DNA of 64,000 nucleotides from Rhodovibrionaceae bacterium. Lineage in GTDB: Bacteria; Pseudomonadota; Alphaproteobacteria; Kiloniellales; DSM-21159. The stretch is taken from contig JANQMX010000037.1 in the NCBI GenBank assembly GCA_028279885.1, positions 31,514 through 95,513 of the forward strand. Direction: 5' to 3'. The stretch's first letter is position 1, and the number at the start of each line of letters is the position of its first letter. This document shows positions 34,255 to 43,224 of this stretch, piece by piece. A program made the position numbers and the translations under genes. The notes beneath the pieces are model-generated. The model worked only from the letters and a program-made list of their open reading frames with translations. It ran no database searches and had not been told where the DNA came from.

Positions 34255-34593
34255 GTGATACCGGCCAAGGGCAAAGCCCGCGAGCCCGGATCCGATCATC
34301 AGCCAGCACCCTTCGTTCGGTGGCCCGTGCCCAACCGCACCATGGACCCCGGCTCAAGGCTGGGGTGACGATAAGAGGTGAATCGAAGTCCTGCGAGTTC
34401 TCTCTTGCTGTCATCCCGGCCAAGGGATTCGCCTAAGCGAAGTCCGCGAGCCGGGATCCATTCATCAGCCTGCACGGCCCCCCGGTGTTGGGTGCAGGTC
34501 TCTGAGCCACCAAGCATTCAATCCAAGAACTGCGCCAAGCCCATCCATGGATCCCCGGGTCTCGCTGCTTTGCGGCTCGCCCGAGGATGACAG
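34255..34593. repeat. Dispersed palindromic repeat patch
   Basis: This 414-base gap between genes contains no credible ORF. It holds several related elements: a degenerate unit at 34255-34302, a unit near 34341-34376 (CCATGGACCCCGGCTC), a clear unit at about 34409-34461 beginning TGTCATCCCGGCCAAG and ending GCCGGGATCCA, and an inverted unit at about 34542-34593 beginning ATGGATCCCCGGG and ending GAGGATGACAG. This pattern is known from intergenic repeats of many alphaproteobacteria. Confidence 0.8.
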
Positions 34594-34633
34594 GGGGAGC
34601 GGGCCGGCGCCGCACGGCGCGTCAGCGCCTGCC

Positions 34634-36166
<1,533 letters not shown>

Positions 36167-36290
36167 GCTCGACCGCCCCTTCCTTGACGCTTTTGTTGCG
36201 GTGCAGCGGATAGCATGGGGTGAAAAGAAATACCAGTGAGCGAAGCGTTGGCGTGGCTTGCAGGCGAGCGAGCGCTTTGCTCCGCCGCCG

Positions 36291-36827
36291 CTATTCGCCG
36301 GCCACCTGCTCCAGCACCGCGCCATGCAGGGCGCGGACGTGAACCTCTGCCCTGCCGGCGGCAAAGCGCCCGTCCAGCTCGGCCCAATCGTCGTCGCTGA
36401 GCACCTGCTGCGCGAGCGGGAAGAAGTGCTGTTCCTCCATCGCCATGTGGCGCCGGTTGCTATCGACGAAGTCGCGGCCCAGGCTGCTAAACCACTCGCG
36501 CGGTTCGTCTTCAGGGCGAACCATCAGATCGATGGTAGCGGTGGCCAGGCGGCGGGTCAGATAAGCCAGATCCAGATGGCCGTTGAGCAAGCTCTCCAGG
36601 CCTGCCGCCTGATCGGCCGCGCGGTCGCGCAGGCGCTCGGCGATCAGGTCTTCCTTGGGATGGTGGTAAAGGTCGGGATAGGTCAGGAAATAGCCGATGA
36701 TGCCCCGCACCAGATTGAAGTCGGGCGGCGCACCCTCTTGGAACTGTGCGATCTGCCGGTCCATGAGGTCGAGCAGGACCGTCATGTCCTCGTGTTCCTT
36801 GCGCAGGGCCCGCATCAACGCCGCCAT
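36291..36827 (-). CDS. Hemerythrin-domain protein
   Basis: This is a 178-residue helical protein read from ATG 36827, which has AGGAGG nine bases upstream. The di-iron ligands fit the family order: an early His/Glu pair in [17 protein letters not shown] in the second helix, a central histidine in NGHLDL, and [13 protein letters not shown] near the C-terminus. Such proteins sense or bind oxygen or nitric oxide, or store iron. It lies upstream of pccB on the same strand, about 120 bases away, with no clear functional link. Confidence 0.85.
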   Translation of the reverse strand: MAALMRALRKEHEDMTVLLDLMDRQIAQFQEGAPPDFNLVRGIIGYFLTYPDLYHHPKEDLIAERLRDRAADQAAGLESLLNGHLDLAYLTRRLATATIDLMVRPEDEPREWFSSLGRDFVDSNRRHMAMEEQHFFPLAQQVLSDDDWAELDGRFAAGRAEVHVRALHGAVLEQVAGE

Positions 36828-36906
36828 GTCCCAAGACCTCCTCAAGCCGGATGCAGTCTGGCGCTGCCGCCATCGCCGCGCAACAGTGCTATCGCAATGA
36901 AGAAAG

Positions 36907-37416
36907 CTAGGACCCGTGCTTCGCCCTATAGTCGTCGATGGCCTGCTTCAGCTCGACATAGGCGCGGCATTCGAAAAAGCAGATGTCATCCAGGCGCGCC
37001 AGGTTGGCTTCCGCGCGCTCCGGCTGGTCCAGGGTGAGGAACAGCTCGCCCTGGTATTCCAGGGCGCCCTTGTGGTCCGGGTCGATGGAGAGCGCCGTCT
37101 TATAGTTGCTGGCGGCACTCTCATAGTCGCCGAGGTTGCGCTGGGAGAAGGCTAGCAGGTTGAAGGCATTCGCGTTGCGCGGGTTGGTTCTGGTCGCCTT
37201 CTCTAAGAGAGGAATGGCGCCCGCGAAGTCCTCGGCCGCGATTTTCTTCTCCGCGGCAGCGACGTCGTTGTCCTTCCGGGTGCCGCTCCAGCCGTCGTCG
37301 TCGCCGGCCGCCAGCACTGGGGCGGCGAGGGCAACGGCCAGGCAGAGCAAGGTCGCCAAGAACGCGGCACGCTGGGCGTTACGCGGAGTAGACTTGGCAA
37401 CGTGGGCGGCCGTCAT
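36907..37416 (-). CDS. Exported TPR-repeat protein
   Basis: This is a 169-residue protein with an AGGAG ribosome site. Its signal peptide (FLATLLCLAVALAAPVLAAG) is followed by TPR units: EDFAGAIPLLEKATRTNPRNA, NLLAFSQRNLGDYESAASNYK and YQGELFLTLDQPERAEANLA. The C-terminal part has a pair of cysteines in DDICFFECRAY that could form a disulfide in the periplasm. It is probably a scaffold protein; no partner is evident. Confidence 0.8.
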   Translation of the reverse strand: MTAAHVAKSTPRNAQRAAFLATLLCLAVALAAPVLAAGDDDGWSGTRKDNDVAAAEKKIAAEDFAGAIPLLEKATRTNPRNANAFNLLAFSQRNLGDYESAASNYKTALSIDPDHKGALEYQGELFLTLDQPERAEANLARLDDICFFECRAYVELKQAIDDYRAKHGS

Positions 37417-37508
37417 GGCATCGCTCCTCTCTCGGCGAGCTGTATCTTCCCACCTATGTGCCGAAAGCGGAGGAAAGAGCGCCGGCTGTTCACGATTTTG
37501 TGATCGCG

Positions 37509-38609
37509 CTACGAGAAACGTCCAGGGCGGAAGGGTTGCAGCAGCGAAACCTCCGTGCCGTCGAGGATCTCCAGGGCGGCGAAGCGGCCGACGGCGGGCG
37601 CCAAGGTGATGCCGCTGTGCATGGCGGCAACGTAGAGGCCCGGCATGGCGAAGCCGATGGCCGGATAACCGTCCGCTGGAATGGGCCGGTAGCCCACGGT
37701 GGCAGCCTCGAATTCCAGCCCGTCGGCACCCTTCAGACGCTCTTTAATATCCCGGACGAGGCGCCGTCCCTCGGTTTCTCGGTCGTTGGGCACCGGCCCG
37801 CCGCCGAAGGTTCGTCCGGCAATGAGGTGCCCCTCCGCGTCCTGGCGCATGTGCAGGCCCGGCGTAATCAGGATGTGGTTGATCAGCCGCGCGTGCGGCT
37901 TGCAGTGGGCCAGCAGTCCGGGGGAAGCCTCAATGGGAACGGTCAGCCCGACGCCGTCGCAAAGCCTTTGCGTGTCGCTGCCTGCGGCGAGCAGGACGCA
38001 GTCGGCGGTCATCTCGCCGCCTTCGGTCTCCACGCCAACCACGCGGTCGCCTCTCGTCACCAGGCGAGAGGCCGTCCAGCCCTCGATGAGGTTTGCGCCG
38101 GCCGCCTTGGCAGCGTCCAGCAATGCCAGAGTCCCCTTGACCGGATGCAGGCTGCCTTCGTCCGGCACCAGCACGGCACGGTCGGGCACGTCCTTCACGG
38201 CAGGCTCGCGCCGCGCGACTTCGTCCTTTTCGACGACCCGGCTCTCGTAGCTCCAGGCCGAGTAGCGCGCGGCAAAGTCCGCAGGATCGCCGACTTCGTC
38301 CTCGTCCCAGATCAGGCTGCCGCTCCACTCCAGCGGGAGGCCGCCGTTGAGCCCTGCCGCGAGGGTGCGATACTCCAGGAGGCTGCGCTGGCGCAGGTCG
38401 AAGTAGTCCTTGGTGCGGCCGGCGCTGGCGTTGATCCAGGCAAACGACGCGGCGGTCGCGCCGGCAGCCGGCCGGCCGCGCTCGATAACCGTGACGGCTA
38501 CGCCACGCCGAGCCAGGTGATAGGCGGTGACGGCACCGATGATACCGGCGCCGATGATGAGCACGCTGGAGACCAGCGCTTCCTTCGCGGTCTGAGTGTC
38601 TTGAGGCAC
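37509..38609 (-). CDS. FAD-dependent oxidoreductase, DAO (D-amino acid oxidase) family
   Basis: This 366-residue flavoprotein has the N-terminal nucleotide fold VLIIGAGIIGAVTAYHLARRG and an FAD-contacting ASFAWINA segment. The C-terminal part has VGYRPIPADGYPAIGF and AAMHSGITLAPAVGRFAA, typical of glycine/D-amino acid dehydrogenases. The GTG start at 38609 leaves a 14-residue leader before the fold, and a later GTG is possible. It lies downstream of the marR gene on the same strand, and the pair is divergent from a PLP enzyme, suggesting shared control of an amino-acid pathway (inference). Confidence 0.88.
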   Translation of the reverse strand: MPQDTQTAKEALVSSVLIIGAGIIGAVTAYHLARRGVAVTVIERGRPAAGATAASFAWINASAGRTKDYFDLRQRSLLEYRTLAAGLNGGLPLEWSGSLIWDEDEVGDPADFAARYSAWSYESRVVEKDEVARREPAVKDVPDRAVLVPDEGSLHPVKGTLALLDAAKAAGANLIEGWTASRLVTRGDRVVGVETEGGEMTADCVLLAAGSDTQRLCDGVGLTVPIEASPGLLAHCKPHARLINHILITPGLHMRQDAEGHLIAGRTFGGGPVPNDRETEGRRLVRDIKERLKGADGLEFEAATVGYRPIPADGYPAIGFAMPGLYVAAMHSGITLAPAVGRFAALEILDGTEVSLLQPFRPGRFS

Positions 38610-38702
38610 GCTGGCTCGGTCTTCGCTGTCGGTGGGAGCGGCATGATCTTCGCGCAGCCGCTGCCGCGCAAGACACTTCCGGCGTCAAGGCAAGGAGGAG
38701 CT

Positions 38703-39185
38703 TCACGCTGTCGGGCGATTGCTCCCAACGGTCAGAGCCGCCGTTGCAGCCGCGAGCTGTTGCACGGCGATGGGGTCCAGGACAGCGGCAAGCGTCTGAT
38801 GCGCCTTCCGCCAAACCGGAATGGCGGCCGCCAGACGCCGTGCGCCAGTTTCCGTCAGCCAAACGGCTCGTTTGCGCAGATCCTTTTCGACGATAGCAAT
38901 CTCGACCAGGCCGGCGCTTTCGAGGGCGCGAAGGTTTCTGGATAGAGTGGATTGCTCCAGGCCCGTTCGCTCGGCCAAGCCCCCGATCGTATCGTCCTTT
39001 GCCGCAGCGACATGAGCCATCAAACCAAACTGAGCGATGCTCAAGTTCGTCGCCCGCATCTCGGTCTCAAGGAAGTGCGTGATGCGGCGTGCGGCGAGCC
39101 GAACGTTGGTGCCGGCGCAGTGTTCGACGACGTGGCGCGCGTCGGAAACGAGCGTTCTTGGCGGGGGTCGATTGCCTTGCATCAT
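38703..39185 (-). CDS. MarR family transcriptional regulator
   Basis: This is a regulator of about 160 residues with a winged helix-turn-helix. IAQFGLMAHVAAAKDDTIGGLAERTG is followed by the recognition helix LEQSTLSRNLRALESAGLVE and the wing EKDLRKRAVWLTETGARRL. I prefer ATG 39185 (39182 or 39203 are possible), because the 5' end of the longest frame overlaps a strong palindrome. It is divergent from the cysteine-synthase-like gene, and the DAO-family gene is downstream on the same strand. Autorepression and control of both flanks are likely, by analogy with the family. Confidence 0.9.
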   Translation of the reverse strand: MMQGNRPPPRTLVSDARHVVEHCAGTNVRLAARRITHFLETEMRATNLSIAQFGLMAHVAAAKDDTIGGLAERTGLEQSTLSRNLRALESAGLVEIAIVEKDLRKRAVWLTETGARRLAAAIPVWRKAHQTLAAVLDPIAVQQLAAATAALTVGSNRPTA

Positions 39186-39187
39186 GG

Positions 39188-39222
39188 TTACATGTATATA
39201 CAATAAATGTATCTACATGTAA
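39188..39222. promoter_or_regulatory. Long palindrome between marR and cysteine-synthase-like gene (operator)
   Basis: Two 14-base arms, TTACATGTATATAC at 39188-39201 and GTATCTACATGTAA at 39209-39222, flank a 7-base A/T spacer. The arms match as inverted repeats except at one position. The site lies directly ahead of both divergent starts, so a dimeric regulator bound here would control both genes. MarR autoregulation is the obvious reading. Confidence 0.75.
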
Positions 39223-39235
39223 ATGGAAATAGGGC

Positions 39236-40228
39236 ATGACAGTGGACTTTGAAGATCGTGAGCCGGCGCTACCGCCGACGGAAGTGAGCTCCGTCCTCGG
39301 GCGTATCGGCGGCACGCCGCTGTTGGCGCTAGGGCACATCGTTCCGGATAACTGCGCGCGCATTCTGATCAAGCTGGAAAGTGAAAACCCGACGGGCAGC
39401 ATGAAGGATCGCATGGCCTTGGCGATGATCGAGGCGGGCGAGCGAAGCGGCCGCCTCGAGCCAGGCGGACGCGTGGTCGAGTACACCGGCGGCAGCACCG
39501 GCGTGTCTTTGGCTTTAGTCTGCGCGGCGAAGGGCTATCCGCTCAGCATCGTCACCTCAGATGCCTTCAGTGCCGAGAAACGCCGTCACATGGCTGCCCT
39601 CGGCGCCGAGCTGACTGTCGTGCCCAGCGAGAATGGCGGCATGGACGCAGCCTTGACCCGGGCGATGATCGCAGCTGCCGGGGAGATAGCGGAGAAGACC
39701 GGTGCTTTCTGGACCGACCAGCTCAACAACGAGAGCCAGCTCGCCGCTTACCACGCGATGGGCGAAGAGATCTGGCAACAGTGCGGCGGGAGTATCGACG
39801 GCTTCGTCCAATCGACCGGCACCGCGGCCTCGGTGCGCGGCATCGCCGAGAGCCTGAGACGCCACCGGCCGGACATCTCTATCGCCGCGGTCGAACCGGC
39901 CGAATCGGCCGTGCTGTCCGGCGGGCCGACGGGTGTTCATCGGATCGAAGGGGTTGGCGCAGGCTTCGTCGTACCCCTCTGGGAGCCTTCCGTTGTCGAT
40001 GAGATCGTTGCCGTTTCCACGGAGGAGGCCATGGCTATGGCGCGCCAGCTGGCGCGGAGCGAGGCGCTCTTCGCGGGGACCTCGACCGGCGCCAACCTCG
40101 TCGCCGCTCTTCGCATCGGCCGGCGCCTTGGGCCGGACGCGACCGTGGTGACGGTGATGTGCGACTCCGGCATCAAGTACCTGAGCACAGATCTCTATCG
40201 CAGCGGCCATACAGCCGCCGCTGCCTAG
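39236..40228 (+). CDS. PLP-dependent cysteine synthase family protein
   Basis: This 330-residue fold-type II PLP enzyme is related to cysteine synthase and cystathionine beta-synthase. The PLP lysine is in NPTGSMKDRMA, the substrate loop is EYTGGSTGVSLA, the phosphate-binding loop is the variant QSTGTAASVRG, and the late CDSGIKYLS segment contacts the pyridine ring. It may make or break a sulfur amino acid; beta-replacement is likely but the partner nucleophile is not known. The start at 39236 lies just beyond the MarR-type palindrome, and a terminator hairpin follows its end. Confidence 0.88.
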   Translation: MTVDFEDREPALPPTEVSSVLGRIGGTPLLALGHIVPDNCARILIKLESENPTGSMKDRMALAMIEAGERSGRLEPGGRVVEYTGGSTGVSLALVCAAKGYPLSIVTSDAFSAEKRRHMAALGAELTVVPSENGGMDAALTRAMIAAAGEIAEKTGAFWTDQLNNESQLAAYHAMGEEIWQQCGGSIDGFVQSTGTAASVRGIAESLRRHRPDISIAAVEPAESAVLSGGPTGVHRIEGVGAGFVVPLWEPSVVDEIVAVSTEEAMAMARQLARSEALFAGTSTGANLVAALRIGRRLGPDATVVTVMCDSGIKYLSTDLYRSGHTAAAA

Positions 40229-40240
40229 CGACCGGGCAAA

Positions 40241-40270
40241 GAAAAAGGCCCGCCCCCAGAGGGAGCGGGC
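40241..40270 (-). terminator. Intrinsic terminator between convergent genes
   Basis: GCCCGC at 40248-40253 pairs with GCGGGC at 40265-40270. Read on the minus strand, the stem is followed by CCTTTTTCTTTG, a good termination signal for the TVP38 gene. The same stem may also halt plus-strand transcription from the cysteine-synthase-like gene. Confidence 0.75.
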
Positions 40271-40295
40271 ACTGAAAGTTGGTCTGGGAAAGGGG

Positions 40296-41057
40296 TCAGT
40301 TGCCGTCGGCGGCCGGTTTGCGCCGCAGCCGCTTGTAGACGACCGGCACCAGGGAAAGGACGGCGAGACCGACCAGGGCGACGACGACTTCCGTGGTCAG
40401 CGCCGCGGCAGGCGAAAACTCTTCCATGCTGTCGAACACGCTGCCCAGGCCGGCGCCGACCGAAGCGAAGACGAAGGCGCCGGGAATGATGCCGATGAAG
40501 GTGCCGATGACGTAGGTGCGCAGCGGCACGCCGAGGAAGGCCGGCACCAGATTGACGACAAAGAAAGGGAAGAGGGGGACGAGGCGCAGGACCAGCAGGT
40601 AGCTCAGGGCGTTTTCCTTGAAGCCGTCCTCCATCTTGCGCAGCCAGGGGCCGGCCCGCTGCCGCAGGCTGTCGCCCAAGGCGGTGCGCGCAGCAAGGAA
40701 GACCACAACGGCGCCGATGGTCGCGCCGACCACGGCATAGGTGGTGCCGAGGGCGGTGCCGAAGAGGAATCCGCCGGTGATGGTCAGGATAGCGCCGCCG
40801 GGCAAGGAGAGCGCGGTGGCAACCGCGTAGATGGCGACGAAGGCGAGAAGCGCCACGGCATAGTTCTGCTGCACGAAGGCGGTCAGCACTTCGCGGTTGT
40901 CCCGCAGAGCGTCGAAGCTGAGGTATTCCTCCAGGCCGAAGGCGAAGACGGCGGCGATCGCGCCCGCAATGGCGAAGACGGGCAAGAGACGCTTGGCGAG
41001 GGTTTTTGCGCTACCCTGGCCATTCTGGGCCGGGGCGCAGCTCTGTTGGCTGTTCAT
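40296..41057 (-). CDS. TVP38/TMEM64 (DedA-related) membrane protein
   Basis: This is a 253-residue inner-membrane protein with several hydrophobic segments. The SNARE-associated core is visible as YAVATALSLPGGAILTITGGFLFG, followed by GATIGAVVVFLAARTALG and FVVNLVPAFLGVPLRTYVIGTFIGIIPG (read in parts). Related DedA-type proteins act in lipid translocation, but the role of bacterial TVP38 members is unsettled. Such genes often neighbour mercuric-reductase-like flavoproteins, as here: the gene follows the flavoprotein by 25 bases on the same strand. Confidence 0.88.
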   Translation of the reverse strand: MNSQQSCAPAQNGQGSAKTLAKRLLPVFAIAGAIAAVFAFGLEEYLSFDALRDNREVLTAFVQQNYAVALLAFVAIYAVATALSLPGGAILTITGGFLFGTALGTTYAVVGATIGAVVVFLAARTALGDSLRQRAGPWLRKMEDGFKENALSYLLVLRLVPLFPFFVVNLVPAFLGVPLRTYVIGTFIGIIPGAFVFASVGAGLGSVFDSMEEFSPAAALTTEVVVALVGLAVLSLVPVVYKRLRRKPAADGN

Positions 41058-41082
41058 CGACGTGGTCCTTTTCGAAGCTGGG

Positions 41083-42519
41083 TTACGGCAGACGCTGCAG
41101 AAAGCGCACGAGTTTCCGGGTCCGCTCGCTGAAGAGCTTGGGCGTGTAGTAGGCGCCGGCCGCCCGTTTGGAGACCTCGCTCAAGGTCGGGTAGGGCGCG
41201 ATGATGGAGGCCATGTCGGCCACCTTCAGGCCCTTCTGGACGGCCAGGACCCAAGGCAGGATGAGCTCGCCGGCGTGCTTTCCGACGATGGTGGCGCCGA
41301 CGATGCGGCCGCGTCCGTCGATGACGGCCTTGGCAAAACCTTCCGTCGCGCGTTCGGCCTGAGCGCGGTCGTTCTCGGCGAAGGGGAAGGTGGTGGCGGT
41401 TGCCTTTCCGTCCTTCTCCTTGGCCGCCACTTCCAGAAGGCCGACGTGCGCCAGCTCCGGCTCGGTGTAGGTGACCCAGGGCACGGCGCGGTAGTCGACC
41501 TTGGAGGGCAGGCGGAACAGTGCGTTGCGGATGACGATCCCGGCGTGATAGCCCGCCATGTGGGTGAACTGATAGCCGCCGGCGACATCGCCGATGGCGA
41601 AGATGCGCTTGTTGCTGGTGCGCAGACGGGCATCCACCGTGATGCCGCGCGGGCTGTGCTCGACGCCGGCTTCGTCGAGGCCCAGGCCGTCCACGTTGGC
41701 CCGGCGACCCACCGCGATCAGCAGATGCGAACCTTCGATGCGCTCGCTCTGGCCGCTGGCGCTGACCAGCACGGAGATACCGTTGCGTTCGCCGACGACG
41801 CTCTCAACCTTGGTGTTCTCGCGTAAGACGACGCCTTCCTGCTCTAGCCTAGAGCGGACCACGGCGACGGCGTCGGGATCGTCCTTGCCCATGATGCCGA
41901 AGGCTTCGACCACCGTGACCTGAGAACCCAGGCGGCGGTGCGCCTGCGCCATCTCGATGCCGATCGGCCCGCCGCCCACGACGATCAGGTGCTGCGGCAC
42001 TTCGGTGAGATCGAAGATGGTCTCGTTGGTGTAGTGCGGGACCGCGTCGAGGCCAGGGATCGGCGGCACCATCGGCGAGGAGCCGGTGGCGATGACGAAG
42101 CGCTTGGCTTTGACGCGGATGTCGCCGGCGACGACCTCATTCGGCCCGGTGAAGCGCGCCGCCTCCTGGATGACCTGGACGCCGAGGCCCTCGAAGCGCT
42201 CAACCGAGTCATGCGGCGCGATGGCGCCGATGACGCCATGCACATGGCTGTTGACCTTGGCGAAGTCGATCGCCGGCTCGTGGCCGTTGATGCCGAACTG
42301 GCTGCTGTCGCGGATGGTTTGGGCCGCTTCGCCGACGGCGATCAGGGCCTTGGAGGGGACGCAGCCGTAGTTGAGGCAATCGCCGCCCATCTTGCCCTTT
42401 TCGAAGAGCACGGTCTTGGCGCCCATCTGGGCGGCACCGGCGGCGACGCTCAGGCCACCCGAGCCGGCACCGATGATGGCGATGTCCGCCGTGATGGTTT
42501 TTTGGTTGTTGTCCGACAT
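41083..42519 (-). CDS. Pyridine nucleotide-disulfide oxidoreductase (mercuric reductase/lipoamide dehydrogenase-like)
   Basis: This 478-residue FAD enzyme is read from ATG 42519, preceded by a GGGGAGAC site. The FAD fold IIGAGSGGLSVAAGAAQMG is followed by the redox-active disulfide GGDCLNYGCVPSKAL. The NAD site is VVGGGPIGIEMAQAHRRLG, and the second FAD motif is RIFAIGDVAGG. The dimer interface domain ends the protein but lacks the HxHPT(x)E motif of lipoamide dehydrogenase (it reads IAPYPTLSEVSK). The C-terminal vicinal cysteines of MerA are absent. The substrate is therefore unknown, probably a disulfide or quinone. Confidence 0.88.
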   Translation of the reverse strand: MSDNNQKTITADIAIIGAGSGGLSVAAGAAQMGAKTVLFEKGKMGGDCLNYGCVPSKALIAVGEAAQTIRDSSQFGINGHEPAIDFAKVNSHVHGVIGAIAPHDSVERFEGLGVQVIQEAARFTGPNEVVAGDIRVKAKRFVIATGSSPMVPPIPGLDAVPHYTNETIFDLTEVPQHLIVVGGGPIGIEMAQAHRRLGSQVTVVEAFGIMGKDDPDAVAVVRSRLEQEGVVLRENTKVESVVGERNGISVLVSASGQSERIEGSHLLIAVGRRANVDGLGLDEAGVEHSPRGITVDARLRTSNKRIFAIGDVAGGYQFTHMAGYHAGIVIRNALFRLPSKVDYRAVPWVTYTEPELAHVGLLEVAAKEKDGKATATTFPFAENDRAQAERATEGFAKAVIDGRGRIVGATIVGKHAGELILPWVLAVQKGLKVADMASIIAPYPTLSEVSKRAAGAYYTPKLFSERTRKLVRFLQRLP

Positions 42520-42566
42520 GATGTCTCCCCGGCGCAAGGCCGCTTTGGGTGGAGGAAGTGGAGGGC

Positions 42567-43034
42567 TCAGCCCTCCACCACCAGCTTGTAGTCGAGGGTC
42601 GGGTTGAGCGGGCAGGAGTAGAGATACTCGCCGGGCTCGAGATCGACGACGTAGTCCTTCGTGACGCCCTGGGTCAGACCGCCGCCGGAAACGCTGGGCA
42701 GGGTCGCGCGGCTGATCAGGCCGTCGCCGCGCAGCCAGAAGCCGAGCTCATAGGGGACGTTCTCGTTGGTCACGCGGAAGATGTGCTTGCCTGGCTTGAG
42801 GCGCAGGGTAACGGCCTTGGCCGCGCGGTCCTCGCCGCTCTCGGCGTTGATCTCTTTGCAGTCGTCGGCCGTCTTGGGCGTGTAGCCATGATCGACGCCT
42901 TCCGACTCGACGAACTGGCAGCCGGTCTGCGTCAGCTCGATGACGGTCTCGGCCTGGGCAGTGCCGGCAAGGGCGATGCCGGTGGTGAGGGCAGCCGCGC
43001 CGGCGATGGCAAGAACTCTGGATTTGATCGACAT
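42567..43034 (-). CDS. Exported cupredoxin-fold-like protein
   Basis: This is a 155-residue secreted protein whose signal peptide ends at TAQAE. The mature part reads as a beta-sandwich, ending GEYLYSCPLNPTLDYKLVVEG, reminiscent of the C-terminal copper loop of cupredoxins. The single cysteine is present, but the usual following histidine and methionine are not, and the first histidine position reads NVPYELGFWL. Copper binding is thus doubtful. It is the first gene of the minus-strand run with the flavoprotein and TVP38, and is divergent from a LysR gene. Confidence 0.7.
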   Translation of the reverse strand: MSIKSRVLAIAGAAALTTGIALAGTAQAETVIELTQTGCQFVESEGVDHGYTPKTADDCKEINAESGEDRAAKAVTLRLKPGKHIFRVTNENVPYELGFWLRGDGLISRATLPSVSGGGLTQGVTKDYVVDLEPGEYLYSCPLNPTLDYKLVVEG

Positions 43035-43136
43035 CCTGCTTTTTCCTTTTTGCTACGGTCCGGCTGCCTTGGTGCCGCCGTCCCTTTGAATGCATCAGAT
43101 GACTTGAAAGATGCGTAAGAACGTTGCTCGCGTGAA

Positions 43137-43173
43137 ATACCATCTAGCTATGCGTTCAATAGCCGTGGGTGAT
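43137..43173. promoter_or_regulatory. OxyR-like LysR binding site in divergent promoter
   Basis: CTAT at 43148-43151 and ATAG at 43159-43162 are separated by seven bases. Extending the spacing by seven on each side gives ATAC at 43137-43140 and TGAT at 43170-43173. The OxyR consensus is ATAG-N7-CTAT-N7-ATAG-N7-CTAT, so 13 of 16 key bases agree. The site sits between the LysR gene and the cupredoxin-like gene. Confidence 0.45.
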
Positions 43174-43224
43174 GGACGCAACGGACTCAAATGAATGTGA
43201 AACGACGTGTATGGATGAGCTTCC

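Noticed and set aside
37458..38945. 495-residue plus-strand open frame
   Set aside because: It is antisense to the DAO-family oxidase and MarR genes, with no recognisable domain.
41083..42519. Calling the flavoprotein a mercuric reductase
   Set aside because: No C-terminal vicinal cysteines, no heavy-metal-associated domain and no mer genes nearby.
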